Shown here piece by piece: positions 45,339-54,179 of a stretch of 64,000 nt of DNA. The stretch's first letter is position 1; every line of letters starts with the position of its first letter. Source of the DNA: Planctomycetota bacterium. GTDB taxonomy: Bacteria > Planctomycetota > B15-G4 > JADJEK01. The stretch lies in the NCBI GenBank assembly GCA_016709145.1, contig JADJEK010000001.1:496001-560000 (forward strand), in the 5' to 3' direction. A program made the translations under genes and the position numbers. The notes below the pieces were generated by a model, which ran no database searches, was not told the origin of the DNA, and saw only the letters and a list, made by a program, of their open reading frames with translations.

Positions 45339-46180
45339 GCCGTCGTGACCGGGGTCTCCACACCGAGGCGCGCGAGTTTCTCGACCCGGAAGCGCGCCCA
45401 CAAGGCGGCGCCGATCGCCCCGGCGTGGATCGCGTGGCTCGGCGCGACGAACGAGAACGGCGCATTCGTGCGCTTGGCCTCTTCGTTCATCGCCGCGACG
45501 AGCCCGGCGTCGGACGCGAGTCCTCCGCAGACTGCGACCGTGCCGCGCGCGTCACAGGCTTCGAGAAGCTTCAAGAACCGCCCCGCCATCGACAGGTGGA
45601 TGCCCTTCAGGATGTTCGCGGTCTTGATGCCGCGCGAGATCATGTTGATCACGTCGGTCTCGGCGAGCACCGCGCAGATGCTCGAGCACTTCTCCGGAGC
45701 ATCCGCCTCGCACGACAACGGCCCGACCTCTTCGAGCGCGACACCGAGATAGCGACTGATGTTCTCGACGAACTGCCCGGAGCCCGACGCGCATTGGCTC
45801 GTCATCCGGTAGCGCTGCACCTTGCCATCGCCGTCGATGACGATCGCGCGCGCATGCAGCGCACCGACGTCGAGCGCCGCGTTCGCGCCGGGGACGAGGA
45901 ACGACGCGCCTTTCGCGTGCGCGGTCATCCCGTAGAAGTGCCCGGTGCGGAAGTCGATCAGCTCGCCTTCGCCCGTCGTCGCGACGTACGCGATGTCGTC
46001 CGCGCGCAAGTGCGCGTCCGCCAGCACCGCGTTCCAGGCCTCGCGCGCGACTTCGACCACGTTGCGGTGCCGCAGGCGTTCGACCCGCTGGGCGGCGACG
46101 CGCGGACCGGTGTCCGCATGCTCGACGACGACGATCTTGACCGCGCTCGAACCGACGTCGATCCCTGCCGTGCGCATCAT
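45335..46180 (-). CDS. bcrD: Benzoyl-CoA reductase subunit D (ATPase activator)
   Basis: A 281-residue ASKHA-fold ATPase, one half of the two-ATPase electron activator of class I benzoyl-CoA reductase. The opening AGIDVGSSAVKIVVVE binds ATP phosphates. Cys130 (TSQCASGSGQFVENISRYLG) is a ligand of the shared [4Fe-4S] cluster. The block KCSSICAVLAETDVINMISR is characteristic of BcrD/BzdQ-type subunits rather than of HgdC. Later, CGGLASDAGLV matches the family. Length matches known BcrD. The ATG at 46180 is coupled to the bcrA stop (46177-46180). The protein works with BcrA to drive one electron per ATP into the BcrBC part. Confidence 0.93.
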   Translation of the reverse strand: MMRTAGIDVGSSAVKIVVVEHADTGPRVAAQRVERLRHRNVVEVAREAWNAVLADAHLRADDIAYVATTGEGELIDFRTGHFYGMTAHAKGASFLVPGANAALDVGALHARAIVIDGDGKVQRYRMTSQCASGSGQFVENISRYLGVALEEVGPLSCEADAPEKCSSICAVLAETDVINMISRGIKTANILKGIHLSMAGRFLKLLEACDARGTVAVCGGLASDAGLVAAMNEEAKRTNAPFSFVAPSHAIHAGAIGAALWARFRVEKLARLGVETPVTTA

Positions 46181-47511
46181 GCGACCGCCTCCATCACGCG
46201 CGCCGGCGTGCGACGCGCGAACAGCGCCGCTCCGAGCGCGCCCGTGTAGATCGAATTCGGCGACACGTTCATCGTGCGTTCGCCGTAGTTCTGCGTCACC
46301 AGGTCCCGCAGCACCTTCACCGCCGTCTCGTTCTTCGCGACGCCGCCGGTGAACGTGAACTCGTCGTGGACGCCGCCGGAGCGCGCGAGCAGCGACATCG
46401 CGCGCAGGATGACGGCGCGATGCAGGCCGGCCAGGATGTCCTCGCGCTTCTGGCCGAGCGTCAGGCGATCGCGGATCTCCGCGCCGGCGAACACCGTGCA
46501 CGTCGAGTTGATCCGCACCGGCCGACACGACTTCTGCGCCAACGGGCCGAGCTCGTGCAGCCCGAGGTTCATCTCGTCGGCGATGTAGCCGAGGTATCGC
46601 CCGCAGCCCGCCGCGCAGCGATCGTTCATCTGGAAGCTCGTCACGAGCCCGTTCGCGTCGACCTGGATCGCCTTCGTGTCCTGTCCGCCGATGTCGAGCA
46701 CCGTCCGCGTGCCCGGGAACATCGCGTGCGCGCCGAGCCCGTGGCACAGGATCTCGGAGCGGATCTGCTCGCGCGAGAACGGCAGCGTCGCGCGGCCGTA
46801 ACCGGTGCCGACCGTCTGCACGGTTTCGAGCTCGGCCGACATCGCGGCCAGCAGCGGCCGCACGATCGAATTCGCCGCCGCCTTCGTGTCGAGGTCGAGC
46901 TCGGCCAGCGCACGACCGATCGCGAACTCCGCCGACGCTTGCGGGCTGAAGTGCGACTCCTGGTTCTCGGCCTTCAGGATCGCCTTGTCGAACACGGCCA
47001 TCAAGCGCTCGAACGACCCCGCACCGCGCTTCGCGAACGCTTCACCGAGCGTGTGGAACTGACTCGTCGCGACGTCGCGGAAGAAGTCGGACCGCCGCGG
47101 CGCTCCCTTCGCGTACAGCGGCTCCGCGAGATCGCGCATCTGCAGGACGATCGCGTCGACGTGCGGTCCCAGTGCAGGTCCCGCGAACAACGCTTCGACG
47201 ACCGGCACTTCGCGCCGCATCGCGCCAGCGAGCGCGTCGAGCCGTTCGCGATGCCACGCCAAGCGGAACGCGCGCGCCAGCGCGTCGAGGAACGCCTCGC
47301 GACGGGTCACGTCGAGGACGCCTTCGGGCAGCGCGCGTTCGCACGACGTGAATCGCACGTCGGCGAACGCCTCCTCGCGAGCGACCGCGCACGCGACTTC
47401 GTAGTTGCTGCGGCTGTTCGTGATCCCGCGGCCGAGGATGCGGCCCTGATCGTCCAACACGACGGCCTTCGTCGTCGTGGACCCGAGATCGATTCCGACG
47501 AAACCCTTCAT
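46177..47511 (-). CDS. bcrA: Benzoyl-CoA reductase subunit A (ATPase activator)
   Basis: A 444-residue ASKHA ATPase. GIDLGSTTTKAVVLDDQG lies at 6-23, DIGGQDTK at 273-280, Cys299 in NDRCAAGCGRYLGYIADEMN, and Cys338 in NSTCTVFAGAE, which supply iron-sulfur ligands and phosphate contacts. FTGGVAKNETAVKVL is the C-terminal family block. The extra N-terminal 120-240 region distinguishes BcrA from the shorter HgdC-type activator. It is coupled on both sides: bcrB stop (47508-47511) and bcrD start (46177-46180). Together with BcrD it hydrolyses two ATP per electron pair. Confidence 0.93.
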   Translation of the reverse strand: MKGFVGIDLGSTTTKAVVLDDQGRILGRGITNSRSNYEVACAVAREEAFADVRFTSCERALPEGVLDVTRREAFLDALARAFRLAWHRERLDALAGAMRREVPVVEALFAGPALGPHVDAIVLQMRDLAEPLYAKGAPRRSDFFRDVATSQFHTLGEAFAKRGAGSFERLMAVFDKAILKAENQESHFSPQASAEFAIGRALAELDLDTKAAANSIVRPLLAAMSAELETVQTVGTGYGRATLPFSREQIRSEILCHGLGAHAMFPGTRTVLDIGGQDTKAIQVDANGLVTSFQMNDRCAAGCGRYLGYIADEMNLGLHELGPLAQKSCRPVRINSTCTVFAGAEIRDRLTLGQKREDILAGLHRAVILRAMSLLARSGGVHDEFTFTGGVAKNETAVKVLRDLVTQNYGERTMNVSPNSIYTGALGAALFARRTPARVMEAVA

Positions 47512-48797
47512 GCGTGCCCCCCGACGGCCTGCTTCTGGCCGAGCATCTGGAGATAGGACTCGACGCGGTTCTTGATGTTCGCGGCCGAGAAGTACCGCGG
47601 ATCGACGAGGTCGCTCTCGATGAACGCGCCGGGCTTGCCGGTGCGCTTCTCGACTTCGCGGAGGATCAACAACTGCCCGGCCGAGAACGAGTCGCACGAC
47701 TTGATCGAGTGCACGACGAACCCGTCGGCGTGGTAATCGCGCACGTAGTCGGCGATCAGATCGACGCGCGACGACAGGTTCAGGTTCGTGTAGCAGTTCA
47801 GGCAGTACTCGGCGAGGCTCTCGAGCGGGCGGTCGGGGTCGTGGCGGAAGCCGCGGTCGTAGAGGCCGCCGACCTTCGTGTACGTCGACGCGACGGCGAC
47901 CGCGCCCTCGCTGTGGAACATGTGCCAGAACTCGCGGAAGTGGGTCCAGTTCGGCGGACCTTCGACGACGAGGCGGAACCGCTGTTCGCCCATCGGTCCG
48001 TCCGGCGTGATCGGGCCCTCGCCGCGCGCGATGCGTTCCTCGATCTCGACCCACGTGTCGCGGTAGTAGTCGACAGCTGCCTGCGTACCGCGGTACGCGG
48101 TGAAGATCGGCCCGACGTAGTAGACCGCGCCGAAGTAGCCGTCGATCGGCGACGGCTTGTGCTTGCCGGCCTCGAGCACGCGCACGAGGTCGTCCTCGGC
48201 GAGTGCCGACAGGCGCAGGTGTTCGCGAAGCTTGTCGATGTCGAACTTCTTGCCCGAGACCTTCTCGAGCGCGGGGATGACGGTCTCGCGCAGTTGCTTG
48301 ACCACGTACGCGCGCATCTCGTTCGTGATGCCGCCCTGCGCCTGATACGGCACGTGCAGCATCACGGTCGGCGCCTTCGTCTCGCCGCGCAGCAGCTCGA
48401 ACCACTTCAAGAACGTGAAGCAGCCGGTGTACGACAGCAGCAGCAGGTTCGGCTTCGGCAGCGGATCGCCGGTCGGCCCGACGTTGCCCTGGTGCCACGC
48501 GCCGATGCTCGCCTTCACGTACGCGCAGACGTCTTCCGAATGACCGAGCTTCTCGGCGTGCAGCACCTGCTCGCCCGATGTCTTGCGCATGCCGGACTGC
48601 AGTGCGTTGATCTCGGGCAGCACCGGCAACAGGTCGAACGTCAGCAGCAACTCGGTCAGGTTGCCGGGGACGAACGTCCACGGCGCGCCCTGGCCCGCCG
48701 CGGCGAGCGCTCCGAGCCGGCGGTAGTAGTCGGCGATCAGCGCCTTCTGCTGCTCCTGGCTGCGGTCTTTGCGGACCGATGTCGCGATCGAACTCAT
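47508..48797 (-). CDS. bcrB: Benzoyl-CoA reductase subunit B (substrate-binding)
   Basis: A 429-residue member of the HgdB/BcrBC family that holds the reductase active site. Conserved Cys blocks are LLSYTGCFTFLKWFELLRGE, LAEYCLNCYTNLNLSSRVD and HSIKSCDSFSAGQLLILREV; the CNCYTNL context is that of BcrB-type subunits. It has a long insert at about residues 180-300 normal for BcrB. The ATG at 48797 follows GGAGAG. It lies 11 bases after the bcrC stop and is coupled to bcrA. With BcrC it would bind benzoyl-CoA and transfer electrons to the ring. Confidence 0.92.
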   Translation of the reverse strand: MSSIATSVRKDRSQEQQKALIADYYRRLGALAAAGQGAPWTFVPGNLTELLLTFDLLPVLPEINALQSGMRKTSGEQVLHAEKLGHSEDVCAYVKASIGAWHQGNVGPTGDPLPKPNLLLLSYTGCFTFLKWFELLRGETKAPTVMLHVPYQAQGGITNEMRAYVVKQLRETVIPALEKVSGKKFDIDKLREHLRLSALAEDDLVRVLEAGKHKPSPIDGYFGAVYYVGPIFTAYRGTQAAVDYYRDTWVEIEERIARGEGPITPDGPMGEQRFRLVVEGPPNWTHFREFWHMFHSEGAVAVASTYTKVGGLYDRGFRHDPDRPLESLAEYCLNCYTNLNLSSRVDLIADYVRDYHADGFVVHSIKSCDSFSAGQLLILREVEKRTGKPGAFIESDLVDPRYFSAANIKNRVESYLQMLGQKQAVGGHA

Positions 48798-48808
48798 GCG
48801 ACTCTCCT

Positions 48809-49991
48809 TCACGACAGGCGGATCGAGTCGGCGAAGGTGCCGGCTTGTTCGCGGATGACTTGGAATTGGCCTGTGTTCTCGGAGTAGAGGAACGACGTGG
48901 CCGGGATCGACGCGGCCTTCGCGCACGCCATCGCCATGGGCTGGTCGAGCAGCGCGGGATCGCAGAAGCTCGGCGCCGCGAAGATCACGCCTTCGGCCTT
49001 CGATGCGCGCACGCCGTCGACGAGTTCCTCACCGCGTTCCTTGCGCAGTTCGTACAGCGACGGGCACGGCATCGCGCGTTCGAGGAACGCGAGCACGAGG
49101 TTCCACAGCGGATCGCCGTCGGTCGCGATGTCGCCGTCGATCCACCGCGCCGACAGCACCCAGTCGTCGTCGACGATGAAGCAACCCGAGCGCTCGAGCG
49201 TCTTGATCAGCTCGAGCGGCGGCTGCTCGCAGAAGCAGCCGCGCACCGCGACGCGCGCCATGTCCTTCGGCCGCCGCGGCGACGCGTCGAGCGTCGCGCG
49301 ATAGGCCCGCAGCATCGCCGTGTGGTCGTCGACGTCGAGCACGTTGCCGGCACGCACGAGCGCGTACAGCTCCGCGGACGGCACCTGCCACGGCTGCTCG
49401 GCGCGCAGTCGGTACAGCGCGCACACTTCGCGGCGGTTCGCGTTGAACTTCGCGAGCGACGTACGCAGGTCGTCGTCGGTGACGCGTCGGCCCGTCAGTG
49501 CGCCGAGGTCGGAGAGCAGCGAGCGCATCTCGTGCTCGAAGAAGCGGCCGCCGACTTCGGGCCTCGAAGTTCTGCGGCATGTCGAAGTAGCGCACGAACG
49601 ACGTCGGGAACAGGATCTGCCACATACCCGACAGGTTGCGGACGACGTCGCAAATGCTCGGGAACAGCATGCCGTCGACGACGTCGAGCGCGCCGGATAG
49701 CCCGAGCTCGATCGTGCTGCGCGGCAGGCGGCAGATGTAACTCTGGAAGTACGCGTCGCCGCGGACGACCTCCATGTCGCCACCACCGAGGATCCCGACC
49801 GGCAGCGCGCCGGCGGCGTGGATCAGCTCGCGCGGCACGTACGGTGGCAGGAATCCGATCGCTTTGCCGCCGGGATGGTCCTGCTTCCAACGAGCGACCG
49901 ACGCGAACGTCGTGTCGCGCACCAAGTCCTCGGCGCGCTCGATCAACGCGTCACGCTCGGGACACGTTGCCTGCGTCAGCGGTGCGTCCAT
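48809..49991 (-). pseudogene. bcrC: Benzoyl-CoA reductase subunit C gene, one frameshift
   Basis: The gene reads MDAPLTQATCPERDALIERA from 49991 and continues to about 49560 (PPYVPRELIHAAGALPVGIL, GMLFPSICDVVRNLSG, FVRYFDMPQNFEA). Coding then jumps by one base into EVGGRFFEHEMRSLL and on to a normal C-terminus (VRGCFCEQPPLELIKTLERS, YSENTGQFQVIREQ) with its stop at 48809. Removing one base in the GGGCC run at 49559-49563 gives an unbroken product of about 393 residues, the usual BcrC length. All cysteine blocks of BcrC are present. It is the second substrate-binding subunit. The start overlaps the dch stop by 16 bases (49976-49991). The shift may be an assembly error. Confidence 0.88.
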
Positions 49992-50752
49992 ACCGGACTC
50001 CTTTTGTCGAGGAACGCGGCGATGCCTTCGTTCGCGTCGTGGGTCGGAACCAGTTCGTCGAGGTACTGACGTTCGAGCACGTCGAGCGTCGCGACGAACG
50101 CGCGATGGAATCGCTCGCGTGCGGCTCGCGCCGTGTGACGCACCGCGACCGCGGACGACGTCTGCAGCGCGTCGGTGTGCCAACGCACTGCGGCCGCCGC
50201 GGGATCGTCGGCGATCTCGTCGACCAGTCCCTGCGCGAGGGCGTCGGGTGCGGCGAGCTTCGCGCCGGACAGCAGCAAAGCGTCGCCCTGCGCTTGTCCC
50301 ATGCGCCACGGCAACACGATCGCGCCGACCGGGGCGAACACGCCGAGCTTCACCTCGGGGCAGCCAAGTTGTGCGTCGGGGGCGGCGAACACGCGATGCG
50401 CGAACGCCGCGAGCTCGAGCCCGCCGCCGAGGCACTGGCCACGCACCGCGGCCAGCACGACTTTCGACGACGCGATCAACTCGCGGAACAACGCGTGGAA
50501 GCCGTGCAGCATCGCGGCCACGTGCTCGCGTCGATGTTCCTCGACGGATGCGCCGAAGCTGAAGTGCGAGCCTTCTCCTTGGAACAGCAGCGTCGTGACG
50601 CGCGGTGACGCGGTGGCGTCCGCGATCACCTCGCGCAAGCGGCCGACCATCGCCGCGTCCAGCACGTTGCCCTTCGGGCGCGCCAGCACGAGGCGCACGA
50701 GCGAGCCATCGCACTCCACCGCGGTGCGGACGATGTCGTGCGTCGTCGTCAT
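49976..50752 (-). CDS. dch: Cyclohexa-1,5-dienecarbonyl-CoA hydratase
   Basis: A 258-residue enoyl-CoA hydratase-family enzyme. Oxyanion-hole segments are HFSFGASVEEHRREHVAAML and AVRGQCLGGGLELAAFAHRV, and PEVKLGVFAPVGAIVLP follows; the blocks FSFGASVEEH and LGVFAPVGA are typical of dienoyl-CoA hydratases. It would add water to the dienoyl-CoA made by BcrABCD, giving 6-hydroxycyclohex-1-enecarbonyl-CoA for Had. Length equals that of known Dch. Its start overlaps the GNAT gene stop (50749-50752), and its 3' end overlaps the bcrC start. Confidence 0.9.
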   Translation of the reverse strand: MTTTHDIVRTAVECDGSLVRLVLARPKGNVLDAAMVGRLREVIADATASPRVTTLLFQGEGSHFSFGASVEEHRREHVAAMLHGFHALFRELIASSKVVLAAVRGQCLGGGLELAAFAHRVFAAPDAQLGCPEVKLGVFAPVGAIVLPWRMGQAQGDALLLSGAKLAAPDALAQGLVDEIADDPAAAAVRWHTDALQTSSAVAVRHTARAARERFHRAFVATLDVLERQYLDELVPTHDANEGIAAFLDKRSPVWTHR

Positions 50753-51225
50753 GGCGTCGCTCCGTCGCCGATCAGGAGCTCGAGCTCGACGAACGGTCCA
50801 GCCGCGAAGCCGCCGGAGCGGAAGAACGTCAACGTCGTCACGTCGTCCTTGCGCACCATCGTGCGCAGGAGCCGAACGCCGTCGGCGGCGAAGCGCTCCT
50901 TCGCGCGCTGCATCAGGGCCCGACCGATGCCGCGATGCAGGTGCTCAGGATGCACGCCGACGGCGTAGATCCATCCGCACTCGTCGGAGCCGAACTCGAA
51001 CGCGCGCACTTGGCCGAGCAGGAAGCCGACGACGCGTTCCTTCGAGCCTTCGACCGCGACCAAGCCGACGCGACGCGACTTGCCGGCGAGGTGCCGCTCG
51101 ATCGTCTGCTGCCACCATTTCGGTCGCGACTTCCCGGTGTGCGCGCCGTCGATCGCCGCGATCGAGCGCGCGTCCGCGGCGCGCAGCTCACGAATCCGAT
51201 GGGTCGCTTCGGTGAAGATCGTCAC
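50749..51225 (-). CDS. GNAT-family N-acetyltransferase inside the bcr operon
   Basis: A 158-residue acetyltransferase. Motif A is visible as IYAVGVHPEHLHRGIGRALM, with the acetyl-CoA pyrophosphate contact RGIGRA, and motif B FFRSGGFAAGPFVELELLIG follows. The GTG at 51225 is coupled to the oah stop (GTGA, 51222-51225), and its own stop overlaps the dch start (50749-50752). Tight coupling on both sides shows that it belongs to the operon. No benzoyl-CoA pathway step needs an acetyltransferase; lysine acetylation of an acyl-CoA enzyme is a possible role. Function is not established. Confidence 0.82.
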   Translation of the reverse strand: MTIFTEATHRIRELRAADARSIAAIDGAHTGKSRPKWWQQTIERHLAGKSRRVGLVAVEGSKERVVGFLLGQVRAFEFGSDECGWIYAVGVHPEHLHRGIGRALMQRAKERFAADGVRLLRTMVRKDDVTTLTFFRSGGFAAGPFVELELLIGDGATP

Positions 51226-52325
51226 GAGGAGCCTCCGGCGCGCTGCAGCGGCAGCACCGCCTCGATGAGTTGGTCGTCCCAGCTCGCGTCCTCGGCCAGC
51301 GTCTGCCGCAGGCGCACGAAGTCGACTTCGCGGTCCTTGCCGACACCTTCGTGGAACGCGCGGAAGCCGGCCTTGGCCTCGGTCATCATGTTCAGCGCGA
51401 GCCACGCGCGGTTGGTCTCGCGGTTCTTGTCCCAGTGCGCGAGCTTGTGCTTACGCATCGACTGGATCGTCTTCGACAGGCAGTTCGGCATCGTCATCAG
51501 GAACTTCGTGACGAGCCGGTCCACCGACTGATCGAGCGTCGCGAGATCGACGCGGCCGGTCTTCAGCTTCTGCTTCGCACTCTCGGCCGCCGCGCCGACC
51601 ACGAAGTCGCCGCCGATCGGCCGCCCGAACGCGTCGACGGCGTTCGCCGGATGGACGAGCGGATTCGCGATCAGCACGCCGTCGACATGCAAGACCGGAA
51701 CGATCTCCGCGACGAGCCCGTACTGCAGCGCCTTCATGGCGCTCCACGGCTCGCACAGCGAGCAACTGACGGTCGCGCGCTCGATCCCGGTGAACAACGG
51801 CAGGAAGTCGGTCGCGCCGCCGTCGGGTGCCGAGCCGTGTTTCGGGCCCGCTTGCCCGAACGTCGCGAGATCGGACGCGACGGTGACGTCGCACGCCATG
51901 CCGATCTCCTGCCCGCCGGCGATGCGCATGCCGTTGACGCGGCAGATCACCGGCACGTCGCAATGCAGGATCGAGGTGACCATGTCGTTGAACAGGCGCA
52001 TGTACTGCGCGTACTCGCCGGGGCGACCGGCGTAGTACGTCGCGTACTCCGCGGTGTTGCCGCCGGTGCAGAACGACCTCGTGCCGGCGCCGGTGAAGAC
52101 GACCGCGACCGCCGCCCGATCGTTCGACGCGCGACGGAACGCGAGGATCACGTCCTTCACCATCTCCGTCGTGTACGAGTTCAACTGCTCGGGATTGTCG
52201 AGCGTGATCCACACGGCATGCAGGCCGTCGACGACGCGACCGCTCGGGTCGCGGACCGGCTTGGCCTCGTAGCGCACCTTGTCGGAACAGAACGTCGCGG
52301 GAAGGTCGTGGTTCTTCGAGTTCAT
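51222..52325 (-). CDS. oah: 6-oxocyclohex-1-ene-1-carbonyl-CoA hydratase (ring-opening)
   Basis: A 367-residue crotonase-fold enzyme longer than ordinary hydratases, as Oah is. Blocks are AVWITLDNPEQLNSYTTEMV, FTGAGTRSFCTGGNTAEYAT, AGGQEIGMACDVTVASDLAT and GQAGPKHGSAPDGGATDFLP, all diagnostic of Oah/BzdY/BamA-type hydrolases. It hydrates and opens the ring of 6-oxocyclohex-1-enecarbonyl-CoA to 3-hydroxypimelyl-CoA. Ribosome site GAGGAGC is just upstream of the ATG at 52325. It follows had by 20 bases and is coupled to the GNAT gene. Confidence 0.94.
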   Translation of the reverse strand: MNSKNHDLPATFCSDKVRYEAKPVRDPSGRVVDGLHAVWITLDNPEQLNSYTTEMVKDVILAFRRASNDRAAVAVVFTGAGTRSFCTGGNTAEYATYYAGRPGEYAQYMRLFNDMVTSILHCDVPVICRVNGMRIAGGQEIGMACDVTVASDLATFGQAGPKHGSAPDGGATDFLPLFTGIERATVSCSLCEPWSAMKALQYGLVAEIVPVLHVDGVLIANPLVHPANAVDAFGRPIGGDFVVGAAAESAKQKLKTGRVDLATLDQSVDRLVTKFLMTMPNCLSKTIQSMRKHKLAHWDKNRETNRAWLALNMMTEAKAGFRAFHEGVGKDREVDFVRLRQTLAEDASWDDQLIEAVLPLQRAGGSS

Positions 52326-52345
52326 GGTTCGCTCCTCGGATCGGT

Positions 52346-53413
52346 TCACGCGTCGAAATCGGGGACGAGGACGGGACGGCGTTCGATTTCGTGACGCCGC
52401 ATGCGCGCGAGGACGTCGTTGATCGAGCTCATCGGATGCAGTTCGACGAACGGGTCGACGTGGATCGCGTTGGTTTCGGCAAGGTGCAGCACGTCGTCGA
52501 ACCACACCGGAGGACAGCCCCACGTGCCTTCGGCCTTCGCGGCGAACGCCATCAGGTTCGACAGTCGGATCGTGACGTCGCCGCCGTGGTAACCCACGAC
52601 GCCGAGGTACGCGCCGGGACCGAGCAAGGCGAACGCGAGCTCCTGCCCCGCGGCGGTTCCCGACGTCTCGAACACGCGCCACTCCTCCGGCGGGATCGAG
52701 TGTTCCTTCGCGAACTCACGGACGGCCTTCTTGACGTCCTTCGCGGACTTGCCCTTCACGTTCATCGCGTGGCGGACGCCGTACTCGCCCAGTCGATCGA
52801 GCCGATTCGAGTCGACGTCGAGCGCGAGCACCGTTCCGCCGCGCGCGGACGCGATCTGCGCCGCGAAGCCGCCGACACCGCCGGCCCCGACGACGATCGC
52901 GAAGCCGCCGACGCGGAGTTCGGACTTCTTCACGGCAGCGAAGGCCGTCGACACCGCGTCGGCGCACACGGAGAGTTTCGCGAGGCGCCGGCCGTTGTCG
53001 CTCGAGGTGTCGACGCGGCACAGTCCGTCGGCCGGGACGACGAGGTGGCTGGCGAAACCGCCGTGGTCGTCGTTGCCGGGGAAGATCTGCTTCTTGCAGA
53101 GGTCGCCGCGGCCGCGCGCGCACAGCTCACATCGATTGCACGGCATCACCGCCGGCACGATGACGGCGTCGCCGACGCGAGCTTTCGCGGTCGCACCGGT
53201 CCTCACGACGCGCCCTGCGACTTCGTGCCCGAGCACGAGCGGCAGCGGATGGCGCGTCGGCACGCCGTCGAACAGGAAGCCGAGGTCGGTGTGACAGATC
53301 CCGCAGCCCGCGACTTCGACCACCACTTCGTGATCGGCGGGGTCGCGGAGATCGCGCTCGACGCGCTCCAACGGCTGGCCGACCGCCCGCATCTCGAACG
53401 CCGTGATCCGCAT
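52346..53413 (-). CDS. had: 6-hydroxycyclohex-1-ene-1-carbonyl-CoA dehydrogenase
   Basis: A 355-residue zinc alcohol dehydrogenase. Catalytic-zinc residues are Cys40 (GCGICHTDLGF) and His63-Glu64 (LGHEVAG). The structural zinc set is Cys92, 95, 98 and 106 (CNRCELCARGRGDLC). The NAD-binding loop is GAGGVGGFAAQ. The pattern and the neighbours oah and dch identify Had, which oxidises the alcohol formed by Dch to the ketone used by Oah. It is the first gene of the operon; GGAGG lies six bases upstream of the ATG at 53413. Confidence 0.9.
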   Translation of the reverse strand: MRITAFEMRAVGQPLERVERDLRDPADHEVVVEVAGCGICHTDLGFLFDGVPTRHPLPLVLGHEVAGRVVRTGATAKARVGDAVIVPAVMPCNRCELCARGRGDLCKKQIFPGNDDHGGFASHLVVPADGLCRVDTSSDNGRRLAKLSVCADAVSTAFAAVKKSELRVGGFAIVVGAGGVGGFAAQIASARGGTVLALDVDSNRLDRLGEYGVRHAMNVKGKSAKDVKKAVREFAKEHSIPPEEWRVFETSGTAAGQELAFALLGPGAYLGVVGYHGGDVTIRLSNLMAFAAKAEGTWGCPPVWFDDVLHLAETNAIHVDPFVELHPMSSINDVLARMRRHEIERRPVLVPDFDA

Positions 53414-53545
53414 GTCGAACCTCCGGACTCGCCCACAATCGTGGTATCCACGCACCACTTTGCCGAGATACCGAGGGCCGTCAAGTTCCGCGACATCGAA
53501 CCGCAGGTCCTTGCCGGGGGGTGCGGAGAGGTGACCCTTCGGGTT
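53414..53545 (-). promoter_or_regulatory. Leader region of the benzoyl-CoA operon
   Basis: A 132-base gap between had and the upstream same-strand acetyltransferase gene. A TTGACG-like box on the minus strand (about 53478-53483) could be a -35 element, but no good -10 follows. A 6-base inverted repeat GGTATC-N18-GATACC (53443-53472) is the only dyad seen. The GGAGG ribosome site of had is at 53420-53424. Confidence 0.3.
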
Positions 53546-54151
53546 TCAGCCGCGCGCGGGCGCGCGCAGGGCGTGGAGCCGCGCCTTCACCGCCGGCCAT
53601 TCCTCGCGGATCACCGAGTAGATGACCGAATCTCGGATGAAGCCGGTGTGCAGCCGGCGATGCCGTCGCAACACGCCTTCCTTCGTCGCGCCGATGCGTT
53701 CGATCGCACGCTGCGAGCGCTCGTTGCGCGCGTCGGTCTTCAATTGGACGCGGGCCGCGCCGAGCACGTCGAACGCGTGCGACATCAGCAGGTGCTTGCA
53801 TTCCGTGTTGACGGCCGAGCGCCAGACGTCGCGGGCGTACCACGTCCAACCGATCTCGAGGCCGAAGTCGGCGCGCGCGATGTCCATGTACCTCGTCGAG
53901 CCGACCACGCGATCGCCATCGCGCAGCACGACGGCGAACGGCACGTCCAGGCCTCGCTCCTGTTGCGCGAGCGCGCTGCGGACGAACGCCTGCGTTTCCT
54001 CGACCCGCGTCGGCTGCGGGATCGTCAGCCATTGCCAGATCTCGGGACTCGCGGCCGCGGCGAGCAGGCCGGGTGCGTGCTCGAGCGCGAGTGGCTCGAG
54101 CCGCACGACCGAGCCTTCGAGCACGACCGGTCGCGGATCGAATGCCGTCAT
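53546..54151 (-). CDS. RimJ/RimL-type GNAT acetyltransferase
   Basis: A 201-residue acetyltransferase. Family features are VRLEPLALEHAPGLLAAAAS near the start, GSTRYMDIARADFGLEIGWT, and the acetyl-CoA region KTDARNERSQRAIERIGATK followed by GVLRRHRRLHTGFIRDSVIY. It belongs to the RimJ/RimL/YdaF group that modifies protein N-termini or small molecules. It lies upstream of had on the same strand but 132 bases away, so it is probably a separate unit. Confidence 0.85.
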   Translation of the reverse strand: MTAFDPRPVVLEGSVVRLEPLALEHAPGLLAAAASPEIWQWLTIPQPTRVEETQAFVRSALAQQERGLDVPFAVVLRDGDRVVGSTRYMDIARADFGLEIGWTWYARDVWRSAVNTECKHLLMSHAFDVLGAARVQLKTDARNERSQRAIERIGATKEGVLRRHRRLHTGFIRDSVIYSVIREEWPAVKARLHALRAPARG

Positions 54152-54179
54152 GGCGATGCGTGCGGTCGGCGCGTCACGC

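Noticed and set aside
47508..49991. BcrB and BcrC as 2-hydroxyglutaryl-CoA dehydratase subunits
   Set aside because: Two ATPase subunits (BcrA and BcrD) instead of one, and the adjacent dch, oah and had genes, point to benzoyl-CoA reduction.
53443..53472. GGTATC-N18-GATACC as the Rrf2 operator of the bcr operon
   Set aside because: Six-base arms with an 18-base spacer occur by chance, and the symmetry does not match the usual Rrf2/IscR site. It is mentioned only in the leader entry.
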